This document shows positions 44,482-53,700 of a stretch of 64,000 bases of DNA, piece after piece. The stretch comes from Magnetospirillum sp. SS-4 (GTDB taxonomy: Bacteria > Pseudomonadota > Alphaproteobacteria > Rhodospirillales > Magnetospirillaceae). The notes below the pieces were generated by a model. The model saw nothing but the letters and a program-made list of their open reading frames with translations. It had not been told where the DNA came from and did not search any database. The position numbers and the translations under genes were made by a program. Within the stretch, counting starts at the first letter, position 1. Each line of letters opens with the position of its first letter. The stretch is from the NCBI RefSeq assembly GCF_902729425.1, contig NZ_CACVCH010000070.1, positions 62,001 to 126,000 on the forward strand, given 5' to 3'.

Positions 44482-46866
44482 ATGGCTGTGAATTGGTGGA
44501 GGCGGCTTGCCACCGTGGCGGTGCTGGCGACAGGGCTGGCCGCCACCGGTCCGGCCCTGGCCGCCGACGACGATGCGTCTCCCAAGGCCATCACCGTGGT
44601 GATGGACGACAACTACCCCCCTTACATCTTCCGCTCGGCCGACGGAACGCTACAGGGCATCCTGCGCGACGCCTGGGAATTATGGAGCCGCAGGACCGGC
44701 ATCCACGTCAACCTGCTGGCCATGGATTGGGGACGGGCGCGCCGCACCATGGAGGCTGGCGGCGCCGACGTCATCGACACCATCTTCGAGACGCCGGAAC
44801 GCCGGAAGTCCTATGATTTCTCGAAGCCCTACGCCACGCTGGACGTCCCCATCTACGTCCACAGGAGCATTTCCGGCATTTCCAACGTCGACACCCTGCG
44901 CGGCTTCACCATCGGGGTGAAGGACGGCGACGCCTGCGCCGACTGGCTGGAGGAGCGGGGAATCAAGAGCCTGCGCCGCTATTCCAGCTACGAAACCATG
45001 ATCGAGGCCGCCGGACGGCACGATGTCCGGCTGTTCTGCGCCGACCAGCCCCCCGCCAGCCATTTCTTGTACAAGAAATCCCTGGAAGGCCAGTTCCGCC
45101 ATACCGCCCCGCTTTATTCCGGCCAGTTCCACCGCGCCTACCGCAAGGGCAACCAGCACCTCGCCACGGTGGTGGAGAACGGTTTCGCCGGCATCACCGC
45201 CGCCGAATGGGACCGCATCGAGGCCAAATGGATGGGAACCGCCCTGCCGTCCGGCGTCCACTATCTGGAAAAGATCATTCCAATTCTGGGGCTTGCCGCC
45301 GCCGGCGGCCTGCTGCTGGGCGTCTGGACCTGGAGCCTGCGCCGGCAGGTGCGCGCCCGCACGCGCCAGTTGGAGGCGGCGCTGGCATCCCTGGGCGACA
45401 GCGAGCGCCATTACCGCGAACTGGTCGGCCTGACTCCGGTGGGGATGTTCGAGACCGACGCCAACGGCGCCTGCGTGTTCGCCAACCAGCCGGCCGCCGG
45501 AATCCTGGGGTGCTCCCCCCAGGACATGCTGGGATACGGCTGGACCGGAACCCTGCATCCCGACGACCGCCAACGGGTGACCGGGGAATGGACCAGATCG
45601 CTGGAGACGGGGGGAATGTTCCAGTCGGAATACCGCTTCCTGGCCCCGGACGGCCGGGTCACCTGGGTCCTGGGACAGGCGTCGCCGCGCCATGATGGCG
45701 AAGGGCGGCTGGACGGCTACATCGGGACCATCACCGACATCACCCCGGCCAAGAACGCCGAGGCGGCCCTGGCCGCCAGCGAAGGCCGCTTCCGCGCCAT
45801 TTTCGACAATATCAACGACGCCATCTTCATTCACCGGACCGACGGCGACACCGTGATGGCGGTCAACCGGCGCATGCTGGAGATGTACGGCTTCGACGAC
45901 GAATCCGAAGTGATCGGCGCCCCCGCCGGCCGGCTGAGCGAGGGCGTGCCCCCCTATGACGAGGCTAGCGCCCATGCCTGGCTGGCCAAGGCCAGGGCCG
46001 GCCAGCCGCAATTGTTCGAGTGGCACGCCCGGCGGCGCGACGGCAGCCTGTTCTGGGTCGAGGTCGGCGTGCGCCGCGCCAGCATGGGGACAAGCGGCGA
46101 CGCGCTCCTGGTGGTGGTTCGCGACATTTCCGAACGCAAGCAGGCGGAACTGGCACTGACCGAACGGACCGAGGCGCTGGAACGCTCCAACGCCGACCTG
46201 GAGCAGTTCGCCTATGTCGCCTCCCACGACCTGCGCGAGCCGCTGCGCATGATCAGCAGCTACATGGCGCTGCTGGAACGACGCTACGGCGAACGCCTGG
46301 ACAAGGACGGCCACGAATTCATCGCCTACGCCAAGGAGGGCGCCATCCGCATGGACCGGCTGGTCCAGGACCTGCTGGAATTCTCCCGCGTTGGCCGCAT
46401 CGCCGACCCGCCGGCGCCGGTTTCGGCCGAGACCGTCCTCGCCAACGTCGTCAAGGTCCTGCGCGCCGTCATCGCCGAGGCCCGGGCCGAGATCGTGGTG
46501 CCACAGCCGCTGCCCGAAGTGGTGTGCAGCGCCAACGAGCTGTTCCTGCTGTTCCAGAACCTGATCAGCAACGCCGTCAAGTTCCGCTCGCCCGACCGAT
46601 CGCCGGTGATCCGCGTCACCACCGAGATGCGGGACGGACACCGGGTCTTCGCGGTGGCCGACAACGGCATCGGCATCGAGCCGATCTATTTCGACCGCAT
46701 CTTCAAGATCTTCTCCCGCCTGCACACCCGCGACCATTACGACGGCACCGGCATCGGACTGTCCATCTGCAAGAAGATCGTCGAACGTCACGGTGGCCGC
46801 ATCTGGATAGAATCGGTTCCGGGTGAGGGCGCCACCTTCCTGTTCACCCTGGGCGAAGGCGCATGA
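44482..46866 (+). CDS. Periplasmic-sensing PAS histidine kinase
   Basis: 794 aa. The signal peptide ends near ALAA (about 24), followed by a solute-binding (SBP_bac_3) domain (about 35-260, VVMDDNYPPYIFRSADG, FTIGVKDGDACADWLEE). A membrane helix lies at about 270-288, two PAS domains at about 305-550, and a HisKA-like domain with H582 (VASHDLREPLRMISSY). The HATPase has LFQNLISNAVKFR, VADNGIGIEP and GTGIGLSICKKIVERHGG. No receiver is fused and no regulator is adjacent. ATG 44482 is preferred over GTG 44467. Its stop overlaps the next start. Confidence 0.9.
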   Translation: MAVNWWRRLATVAVLATGLAATGPALAADDDASPKAITVVMDDNYPPYIFRSADGTLQGILRDAWELWSRRTGIHVNLLAMDWGRARRTMEAGGADVIDTIFETPERRKSYDFSKPYATLDVPIYVHRSISGISNVDTLRGFTIGVKDGDACADWLEERGIKSLRRYSSYETMIEAAGRHDVRLFCADQPPASHFLYKKSLEGQFRHTAPLYSGQFHRAYRKGNQHLATVVENGFAGITAAEWDRIEAKWMGTALPSGVHYLEKIIPILGLAAAGGLLLGVWTWSLRRQVRARTRQLEAALASLGDSERHYRELVGLTPVGMFETDANGACVFANQPAAGILGCSPQDMLGYGWTGTLHPDDRQRVTGEWTRSLETGGMFQSEYRFLAPDGRVTWVLGQASPRHDGEGRLDGYIGTITDITPAKNAEAALAASEGRFRAIFDNINDAIFIHRTDGDTVMAVNRRMLEMYGFDDESEVIGAPAGRLSEGVPPYDEASAHAWLAKARAGQPQLFEWHARRRDGSLFWVEVGVRRASMGTSGDALLVVVRDISERKQAELALTERTEALERSNADLEQFAYVASHDLREPLRMISSYMALLERRYGERLDKDGHEFIAYAKEGAIRMDRLVQDLLEFSRVGRIADPPAPVSAETVLANVVKVLRAVIAEARAEIVVPQPLPEVVCSANELFLLFQNLISNAVKFRSPDRSPVIRVTTEMRDGHRVFAVADNGIGIEPIYFDRIFKIFSRLHTRDHYDGTGIGLSICKKIVERHGGRIWIESVPGEGATFLFTLGEGA

Positions 46867-48221
46867 TGACGGCGGCCGCGTCCGAAGCCGAGGCCCAGCG
46901 GGCCTTCGCCGCCGGAGGAGAGGCCTGGCGCGGCGGCAGGATCGAGGCTGCCGCCCAGGCCTTCGCCCGCGCCGCCCAGTTGCGGCCCGGCTGGGCCACC
47001 GCCCACGCCAATCTGGGCGCGGCGCTGCGCCGTCTGGGCAAGTCCGAGGCGGCGGTGGCCAGCTATCGCCGCGCCCTGGCGCTGGAGCCCGATCAGGCCG
47101 CCACCCTGTCCAACCTGGGCAACGCGCTGCGCGATCTCGGACGGCTGGATGAAGCGGCGGCGGCGTTGCGCCGGGCGGTGGAACTGGATCCCGGCTCCAT
47201 CGGCTTTCTCTACAATCTGGCCCTGCTGCTGCGCGACCAGCGCCGCCACCACGAGGCCGCCGGCCTGCTGGAACGGGTGCTGGCGTCGGACCCGGCCAAT
47301 GCCGAATACCAGTGGGATCTGGCGCTGAGCCGCCTTTACCTGGGCGATTACCGGCGCGGCTTCGCCGGCTACGAGGCCCGCCTCGGCCTCGCCCGCAATC
47401 CCCGCCGCGACGTTCCCGGCCAGCGCTGGACCGGCGCCGAATCCGTTGCCGGCCGAACCGTGCTGCTGACCAGCGAGCAGGGGTTCGGCGACGCCCTGCA
47501 ATTCGCCCGCTACGTTCCGCTGCTGGCCGGACTTGGCGCCGCCGTCGTGCTGGAATGCCAGCCGGAACTGGCCGACCTGTTCGCGAGCCTGCCCGGCGTC
47601 GTCGCCCTGGTGAGCAAGGGGGCGCCGCCGCCGCCCTACGACCTGTGGCTGCCCATGGCCAGCCTGCCCCACGTCATGGGCACCACCTTCGAGACCATCC
47701 CCGCCGCCGTGCCCTATCTGACCCCGCCGCCGCGCCCCGACCTGTCGGTGCCGCGTCCGCCGGGAACCGTCCTGTCGGTGGGGCTGGTATGGGCCGGCAA
47801 GACCACGCCCAGGGACCGGTCGTGGCCGCTGGAGGACCTGCTGCCGCTGTTCACCGATGCGCGGGTGGCGATCTACAGCCTGCAACTGGGGCCGCGCGCC
47901 GCCGACCTGGCCCGGCTGGGGGTCGACCGCCTGCTGATCGACGCCGCCCCGGCCCTCGCCAGTTTCGCCGATACCGCCGCGGTGATGGCGCGACTGGACC
48001 TGATCGTCACCATCGACACCGCCACCGCCCATCTGGCGGGAGCGCTGGGACGGCCGGTCTGGGTCCTGCTGCGCCATGTCTCGGACTGGCGCTGGCAGGA
48101 CGACCCCGCCACATCGCCATGGTACCCCACCATGCGGCTGTTCCGCCAACCCGACCCGCTGGACTTCAAGACCTCGGTGGCCGAAGCGGCGCGGGCGCTG
48201 CGAACGCTGCTGCCGCCCTAG
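46863..48221 (+). CDS. TPR protein with GT9-like C-terminal domain
   Basis: 452 aa. About four TPR units fill residues 10-170 (for example ATAHANLGAALRRLGKSEAA and ATLSNLGNALRDLGRLDEAA). The C-terminal half (about 195-440) has TSEQGFGDALQFARYVP, VGLVWAGKTTPRDRSW and DLIVTIDTATAHLAGALG, the layout of GT9/heptosyltransferase-like domains in TPR proteins. Its position between a sensor kinase and fliF suggests a possible part in flagellar or surface glycosylation, which is only context. The ATGA overlap couples it to the kinase gene. Confidence 0.8.
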   Translation: MMTAAASEAEAQRAFAAGGEAWRGGRIEAAAQAFARAAQLRPGWATAHANLGAALRRLGKSEAAVASYRRALALEPDQAATLSNLGNALRDLGRLDEAAAALRRAVELDPGSIGFLYNLALLLRDQRRHHEAAGLLERVLASDPANAEYQWDLALSRLYLGDYRRGFAGYEARLGLARNPRRDVPGQRWTGAESVAGRTVLLTSEQGFGDALQFARYVPLLAGLGAAVVLECQPELADLFASLPGVVALVSKGAPPPPYDLWLPMASLPHVMGTTFETIPAAVPYLTPPPRPDLSVPRPPGTVLSVGLVWAGKTTPRDRSWPLEDLLPLFTDARVAIYSLQLGPRAADLARLGVDRLLIDAAPALASFADTAAVMARLDLIVTIDTATAHLAGALGRPVWVLLRHVSDWRWQDDPATSPWYPTMRLFRQPDPLDFKTSVAEAARALRTLLPP

Positions 48222-48233
48222 GTGGTGTCCCGA

Positions 48234-48252
48234 CCCGGCAAATTTTGCCGGG
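48234..48252. repeat. Near-perfect palindrome after the TPR gene
   Basis: CCCGGCAAA (48234-48242), T, TTTGCCGGG (48244-48252). As RNA the stem would lose its central A/T pairs to the loop; it could be a terminator before fliF or a protein-binding site. Confidence 0.5.
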
Positions 48253-48255
48253 CCG

Positions 48256-48263
48256 TTAACCAT
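48256..48263 (+). promoter_or_regulatory. CtrA half-site TTAACCAT upstream of fliF
   Basis: TTAACCAT matches the CtrA half-site used at alphaproteobacterial flagellar promoters; it lies 102 bases before the fliF GTG. No second TTAA is found at the canonical 7-base spacing, so support is moderate. Confidence 0.4.
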
Positions 48264-48364
48264 CTCTTCAGTGACCGGACGATAGGCTGGCGACCAGAAG
48301 CGAGGCTGGACGCCGTCGCGCGCCGCATCGACGGCCGCCGACGCGACGGGGCGATGGAGACGAC

Positions 48365-50029
48365 GTGAACGCATTCCTGCAAATGCTGCGCGGCCTGGGC
48401 CCCATGCGCCTCGCCGCCATCGCTGGCGTCGGAGTCAGCATTCTCGGCTTTTTCATCTACCTGATGAGCCGCGTCGCCGCGCCGCAGATGGAATTGCTGT
48501 ACGGCGACCTGGACCTGAGCGATTCCAAGCAGATCATCGAAAAGCTGACCACCGAGAAGATTCCCTACGAACTGCGCAGGGACGGCAGCGAGATCTGGGT
48601 GCCCAAGGACCGCAAGCTGGACCTGCGGGTGCGCATGGCCGAACAGGCGCTACCCACCGGCGGCCGCATGGCCGGCTACGAACTGTTCGACAAGCAAGAC
48701 GCGCTGGGCTCCACCAGTTTCCAGCAGAACATCACCATGGTTCGCGCCCTGGAAGGGGAACTGGCCAAGACCATCCGCTCCATCGACAAGGTCAAGTTCG
48801 CCCGCGTCCATCTGGTGCTGCCCAAGCGCGAGGCCTTCTCGCGCGAGACCCAGGAGCCCTCGGCCTCGGTGGTCCTGAAGATGCAGGGCAACACCCGGCT
48901 GGAAAAATCCCAGACCACCGCCATCCAGCACCTGATCGCGGCGGCGGTGCCCAAGATGAAGCCGTCGCGCATCTCCATCGTCGACGACAAGGGAACCCTG
49001 CTGGCCAAGGGCTTCGAGAACGCCAAGGAGCACATGGCCCAGACCGCCGAGGAGATGCGCCTCAACATCGAGGCGCGGCTGGTCAAGACCATCGAGGACC
49101 TTCTGGAACGCTCGCTGGGACCGGGCCGCGTCCGGGCCGAGGTCACGGTGGACATGGACATGAGCCATGCCGTCACCACCGAGGAGATATTCGACCCCGA
49201 GACCAAGGTGGTCCGCTCGCAGGTCACCATCAACGAAGGCGAGGAAAGCAAGGATTCCGAACCGACCCCGGTGACGGTGCAGCAGAACTTGCCCGACCCC
49301 AACGCCACCGCCTCGGGCAATGTCCGCACCTCGACCAAGGCCAACAAGAGCCAGGAAACCATCAATTACGAGATTTCCCGCAAGACCAAGAACACGGTGC
49401 GCGAGATGGGCGAGATCCGCAAGGTCTCGGCCGCCGTCATCGTCGACGGCGTCCGCGAGAAATCCGCCGACGGCAAGCAGACCAGCTATCGTGAGCGCAC
49501 GCCCGAGGAACTGGCCCAGATCGAGGCGCTGGTGAAATCGGCCATCGGCTTCACCAAGGACCGCGAGGACCAGGTCAAGGTCGCCTCCATGGCCTTCTAC
49601 AAGGGTGAGGAACTGCTGGAGGCGGAAGAACCCGGCGAATTCATCTTCGGCATGCGGCGCGACTTCGTCGAGCGGGTCGCCTCCAACCTGGGCCTGTCGG
49701 TGGTCGCCATCTTGTTCCTGCTGCTGGTGCTGCGCCCGCTCATCAGCCGCGCCATCGAATCCATGCAGGGTCAGGTCGGCCCCGACGGCCGCCGCCTGCT
49801 GACCGCCGAGGGCGGTGCCATGCCGCAATTGACCGGACCCGGCGCCAGCGGCATGCCGGTGCCCGGCCTGGGCGGCGAGGAAGAGGTCATCGCCGACGAA
49901 CTGATCGACATCGACAAGGTCGAGGGCCGCGTCAAGGCGTCCTCGATCCGCAAGATCGGCGAGATCGTCGAGAAGCATCCGGAAGAGGCTTTGTCGATCA
50001 TCCGCAACTGGCTGTACCAGGAAAGCTGA
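48365..50029 (+). CDS. fliF: Flagellar MS-ring protein FliF
   Basis: 554 aa with a GTG start. TM1 is about 16-35 (LAAIAGVGVSILGFFIYLM), then the ring-building YscJ/FliF domain (MELLYGDLDLSDSKQIIEKL, RALEGELAKTIRSIDKVKFARVHLVLPK). TM2 is about 435-458 (LGLSVVAILFLLLVLRPLI), and the C-terminal tail that binds FliG contains RKIGEIVEKHPEEALSIIRNWL. It forms the base of the flagellar motor in the inner membrane. First gene of the fli cluster. Confidence 0.96.
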   Translation: MNAFLQMLRGLGPMRLAAIAGVGVSILGFFIYLMSRVAAPQMELLYGDLDLSDSKQIIEKLTTEKIPYELRRDGSEIWVPKDRKLDLRVRMAEQALPTGGRMAGYELFDKQDALGSTSFQQNITMVRALEGELAKTIRSIDKVKFARVHLVLPKREAFSRETQEPSASVVLKMQGNTRLEKSQTTAIQHLIAAAVPKMKPSRISIVDDKGTLLAKGFENAKEHMAQTAEEMRLNIEARLVKTIEDLLERSLGPGRVRAEVTVDMDMSHAVTTEEIFDPETKVVRSQVTINEGEESKDSEPTPVTVQQNLPDPNATASGNVRTSTKANKSQETINYEISRKTKNTVREMGEIRKVSAAVIVDGVREKSADGKQTSYRERTPEELAQIEALVKSAIGFTKDREDQVKVASMAFYKGEELLEAEEPGEFIFGMRRDFVERVASNLGLSVVAILFLLLVLRPLISRAIESMQGQVGPDGRRLLTAEGGAMPQLTGPGASGMPVPGLGGEEEVIADELIDIDKVEGRVKASSIRKIGEIVEKHPEEALSIIRNWLYQES

Positions 50030-50041
50030 TAGGGGCGTCTT

Positions 50042-51061
50042 ATGGGCCGTATCAAGGAAGACTACCGCAGCCTCACCGGCCCGCAGAAGGCGGCGATGTT
50101 CATGCTGTCCTTGAACGAGGAGCACTCGGCCAAGCTGTTCGGCATGCTGGGCGACGACGAGATCAAGGAACTGTCCCAGATCATGGCCAGCCTGGGCACG
50201 GTGTCGTCCAATCTGGTCGAGCGCGTCTTCGTCGAGTTCGCCGACGCCCTGTCGTCCACCGGCTCGCTGACCGGTACCTTCGACACCACCGAACGCCTGC
50301 TGATGAAGTCCATCCCCAAGGACCGCGTCGCCGCCATCATGGAGGAAATCCGCGGCCCCGCCGGCCGCACCATGTGGGACAAGCTGGGCAACGTCTCGGA
50401 ACAGGTGCTGGCCAACTACCTGAAGAACGAATACCCGCAGACCGTCGCCGTCGTGCTGTCCAAGATCAAGCCCGATCACGCCGCCCGCGTGCTGGCCGTG
50501 CTGCCCGAGAATTTCGCCATGGAAGTCATCATGCGCATGCTGCGCATGGAGGTGGTGCAGAAGGAAGTCCTGGACGGCATCGAGAAGACGCTGAGGAGCG
50601 AGTTCATGACCAATCTGGCCCGGACCCAGCGCCGCGATTCGCACGAACTCATGGCCGACATCTTCAACAACCTGGATCGCAACACCGAGAACCGCTTCAT
50701 GAGCGCCCTGGAAGAGCGCAACCGCGAAAGCTCGGAAAAGATCAAGGCCCTCATGTTCACCTTCGACGACCTCATCCGCCTCGACGCCGCCGGCGTCCAG
50801 GTGCTGCTGCGCTCGGTCGAGAAGGACAAGCTGGCCATCGCGCTCAAGGGCGGCAACGACATGGTCAAGGAACTGTTCTTCAAGAACATGTCCGAACGCG
50901 CCGGCAAGATGCTGCGCGAAGACATGGAGGCGCTGGGACCGGTCCGCCTGAGGGACGTGGATCAGGCCCAGTCGGCCATCGTGGTCATGGCCAAGGAACT
51001 GGCGGCATCGGGACAGATCGTCATTTCCGAGGGCCGCGAGGAAGACGAGTTGGTGTACTGA
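50042..51061 (+). CDS. fliG: Flagellar motor switch protein FliG
   Basis: 339 aa. The N-terminal part binds FliF ([23 protein letters not shown]), the middle [22 protein letters not shown] corresponds to the EHPQR-type FliM-binding motif, and the C-terminal torque domain has [22 protein letters not shown]. It starts 12 bases after fliF and overlaps fliH by one base at the stop/start. Confidence 0.96.
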   Translation: MGRIKEDYRSLTGPQKAAMFMLSLNEEHSAKLFGMLGDDEIKELSQIMASLGTVSSNLVERVFVEFADALSSTGSLTGTFDTTERLLMKSIPKDRVAAIMEEIRGPAGRTMWDKLGNVSEQVLANYLKNEYPQTVAVVLSKIKPDHAARVLAVLPENFAMEVIMRMLRMEVVQKEVLDGIEKTLRSEFMTNLARTQRRDSHELMADIFNNLDRNTENRFMSALEERNRESSEKIKALMFTFDDLIRLDAAGVQVLLRSVEKDKLAIALKGGNDMVKELFFKNMSERAGKMLREDMEALGPVRLRDVDQAQSAIVVMAKELAASGQIVISEGREEDELVY

Positions 51062-51735
51062 TGACCTACAAGAAGTTCATGTTCGACCTGGACTTCTCGC
51101 CGCAGGCCTCCCGGCCCAAGCCGGAGGAGACGGCGGAGGCCGAACGCGAGTACGAGCCGGAACCCGAGGCGCCGCCCGCCCCCACCTTCACCGAGGAAGA
51201 CCTCCAGGTGGTGCGGGAGGCCGCCTACGAGGAGGGATTGCGCGCTGGCCAGGCCGAGGCCATGGCCTCCACCGAGCATCGGCTGTCCGAGGCCATCGCC
51301 CATGTCGCCGCCGCCCTGGCCGGCCTGGGCCAGGCCCAGGAAGAGGCCGCCGACGCCAACCAGCGGGTGGCGGCCCGCGTCGCCATGGCCGTGCTGAAAA
51401 AGATCCTGCCCGCCGCCTGCGAGCGGCACGCCTTCGACGAGGTGGTGCGCACCGTCCAGGAATGCTTCGCCCATGTGCTCGACGAGCCCCGCATCATCGT
51501 CCGGGTCGAACAGGATCTGATCGATCCGGTGCGCGACAAGCTGGAAAGCATCGCCGGGCTGCACGGCTTCGAGGGCCGCGTGGTGGTGCAGGCCGACCCC
51601 CGGCTGGTCAAGGGCGATTGCCGGGTGGAATGGGCCGATGGCGGCGCCGAGCGCGATCAGGCCCGCCTGCTGGCCGATATCGAGGCCGCCGTGGACCGTT
51701 CGCTGGCGCCGGCCACCGGCCGGCCGGCGGATTGA
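51061..51735 (+). CDS. fliH: Flagellar export ATPase regulator FliH (FlbE-like)
   Basis: 224 aa. An acidic, proline-rich N-terminal stretch (about 15-45) is followed by an Ala/Glu-rich helical region (EEGLRAGQAEAMAS) and a globular C-terminal domain (IIVRVEQDLIDPVRDKLESI, DCRVEWADGGAERDQ) as in FliH/FlbE, which binds and restrains FliI. Its order after fliG and before fliN matches flbE of Caulobacter. A 212-base repeat-bearing spacer follows. Confidence 0.88.
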   Translation: MTYKKFMFDLDFSPQASRPKPEETAEAEREYEPEPEAPPAPTFTEEDLQVVREAAYEEGLRAGQAEAMASTEHRLSEAIAHVAAALAGLGQAQEEAADANQRVAARVAMAVLKKILPAACERHAFDEVVRTVQECFAHVLDEPRIIVRVEQDLIDPVRDKLESIAGLHGFEGRVVVQADPRLVKGDCRVEWADGGAERDQARLLADIEAAVDRSLAPATGRPAD

Positions 51736-51738
51736 GGC

Positions 51739-51934
51739 GTGGAACGGGTGCCCGGCCCCTGGGCCTCGTATCGGCAAAGCCGATGCTGAGGCGCTTGAGG
51801 GAGATCGAGCGAGGCGAAGCCGAAGCGCGGGAGCGTTGAGCGACCCGGAGCTTTAGCGGAGGAGCCAAGCGAGTGGAACGAGCGCCCGGCGCTTGAGGGA
51901 CATGCGAAAGAGTTTCTTCCGGCCATTCGCCGGA
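51739..51934 (+). repeat. Repeat- and hairpin-bearing spacer between fliH and fliN
   Basis: Two imperfect 18-base direct repeats (51739-51756 and 51873-51890, 16 of 18 identical, GTGGAACG-R-G-Y-GCCCGGC) and two identical 13-mers GGCGCTTGAGGGA (51790-51802 and 51888-51900). Small hairpins lie at 51771-51783 (TCGGC/GCCGA) and 51918-51934 (TCCGGC/GCCGGA). No coding frame resembles a protein. Purine-rich GAG/GCG text fills the middle. Confidence 0.7.
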
Positions 51935-51947
51935 CCTGGAGGATGAC

Positions 51948-52271
51948 ATGCCTGATTTCGAACTCAACGACTTCAAGCCCGAGATCGAGGAGCAGCGCGG
52001 CGACGTTCCCGACGTTCCGAGATCGGCCCGCGACCTGGAGGCGGTCTACGACATTCCCGTCCAGGTCTCGGCGGTGCTGGGCAAGGCCACCATGCAGGTC
52101 AACCAGCTGCTGAAACTGGGGCGCGGCGCCGTGGTGGAACTGGACCGCAAGGTCGGCGAGGCCATCGACATCTATGTCAACAACCGGCTGGTGGCGCGCG
52201 GCGAGGTGGTGGTGGTCGAGGATCGTCTGGGCGTGACCATGACCGAAATCATCAAGACCGACCGCGCCTGA
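51948..52271 (+). CDS. fliN: Flagellar motor switch protein FliN
   Basis: 107 aa. The SpoA domain occupies about 30-105: LEAVYDIPVQVSAVLGKATM, LLKLGRGAVVELDRKVGE and VNNRLVARGEVVVVEDRLGVTMTEI, the full FliN signature. It forms part of the C-ring that sets rotation direction. GGAGG precedes the ATG by 5 bases. It is followed after 31 bases by flbD. Confidence 0.95.
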   Translation: MPDFELNDFKPEIEEQRGDVPDVPRSARDLEAVYDIPVQVSAVLGKATMQVNQLLKLGRGAVVELDRKVGEAIDIYVNNRLVARGEVVVVEDRLGVTMTEIIKTDRA

Positions 52272-52302
52272 ACGCGGCCCGGACCGACGGGAGAGGGACG
52301 AC

Positions 52303-53676
<1,374 letters not shown>

Positions 53677-53700
53677 CGATGACCGCGAAGGACGTTGATC

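Noticed and set aside
48285-48310. TGGCGACCAGAAGC as a sigma-54 promoter for fliF
   Set aside because: It lacks the invariant GC of the -12 element at the right spacing from GG; the match is by chance.
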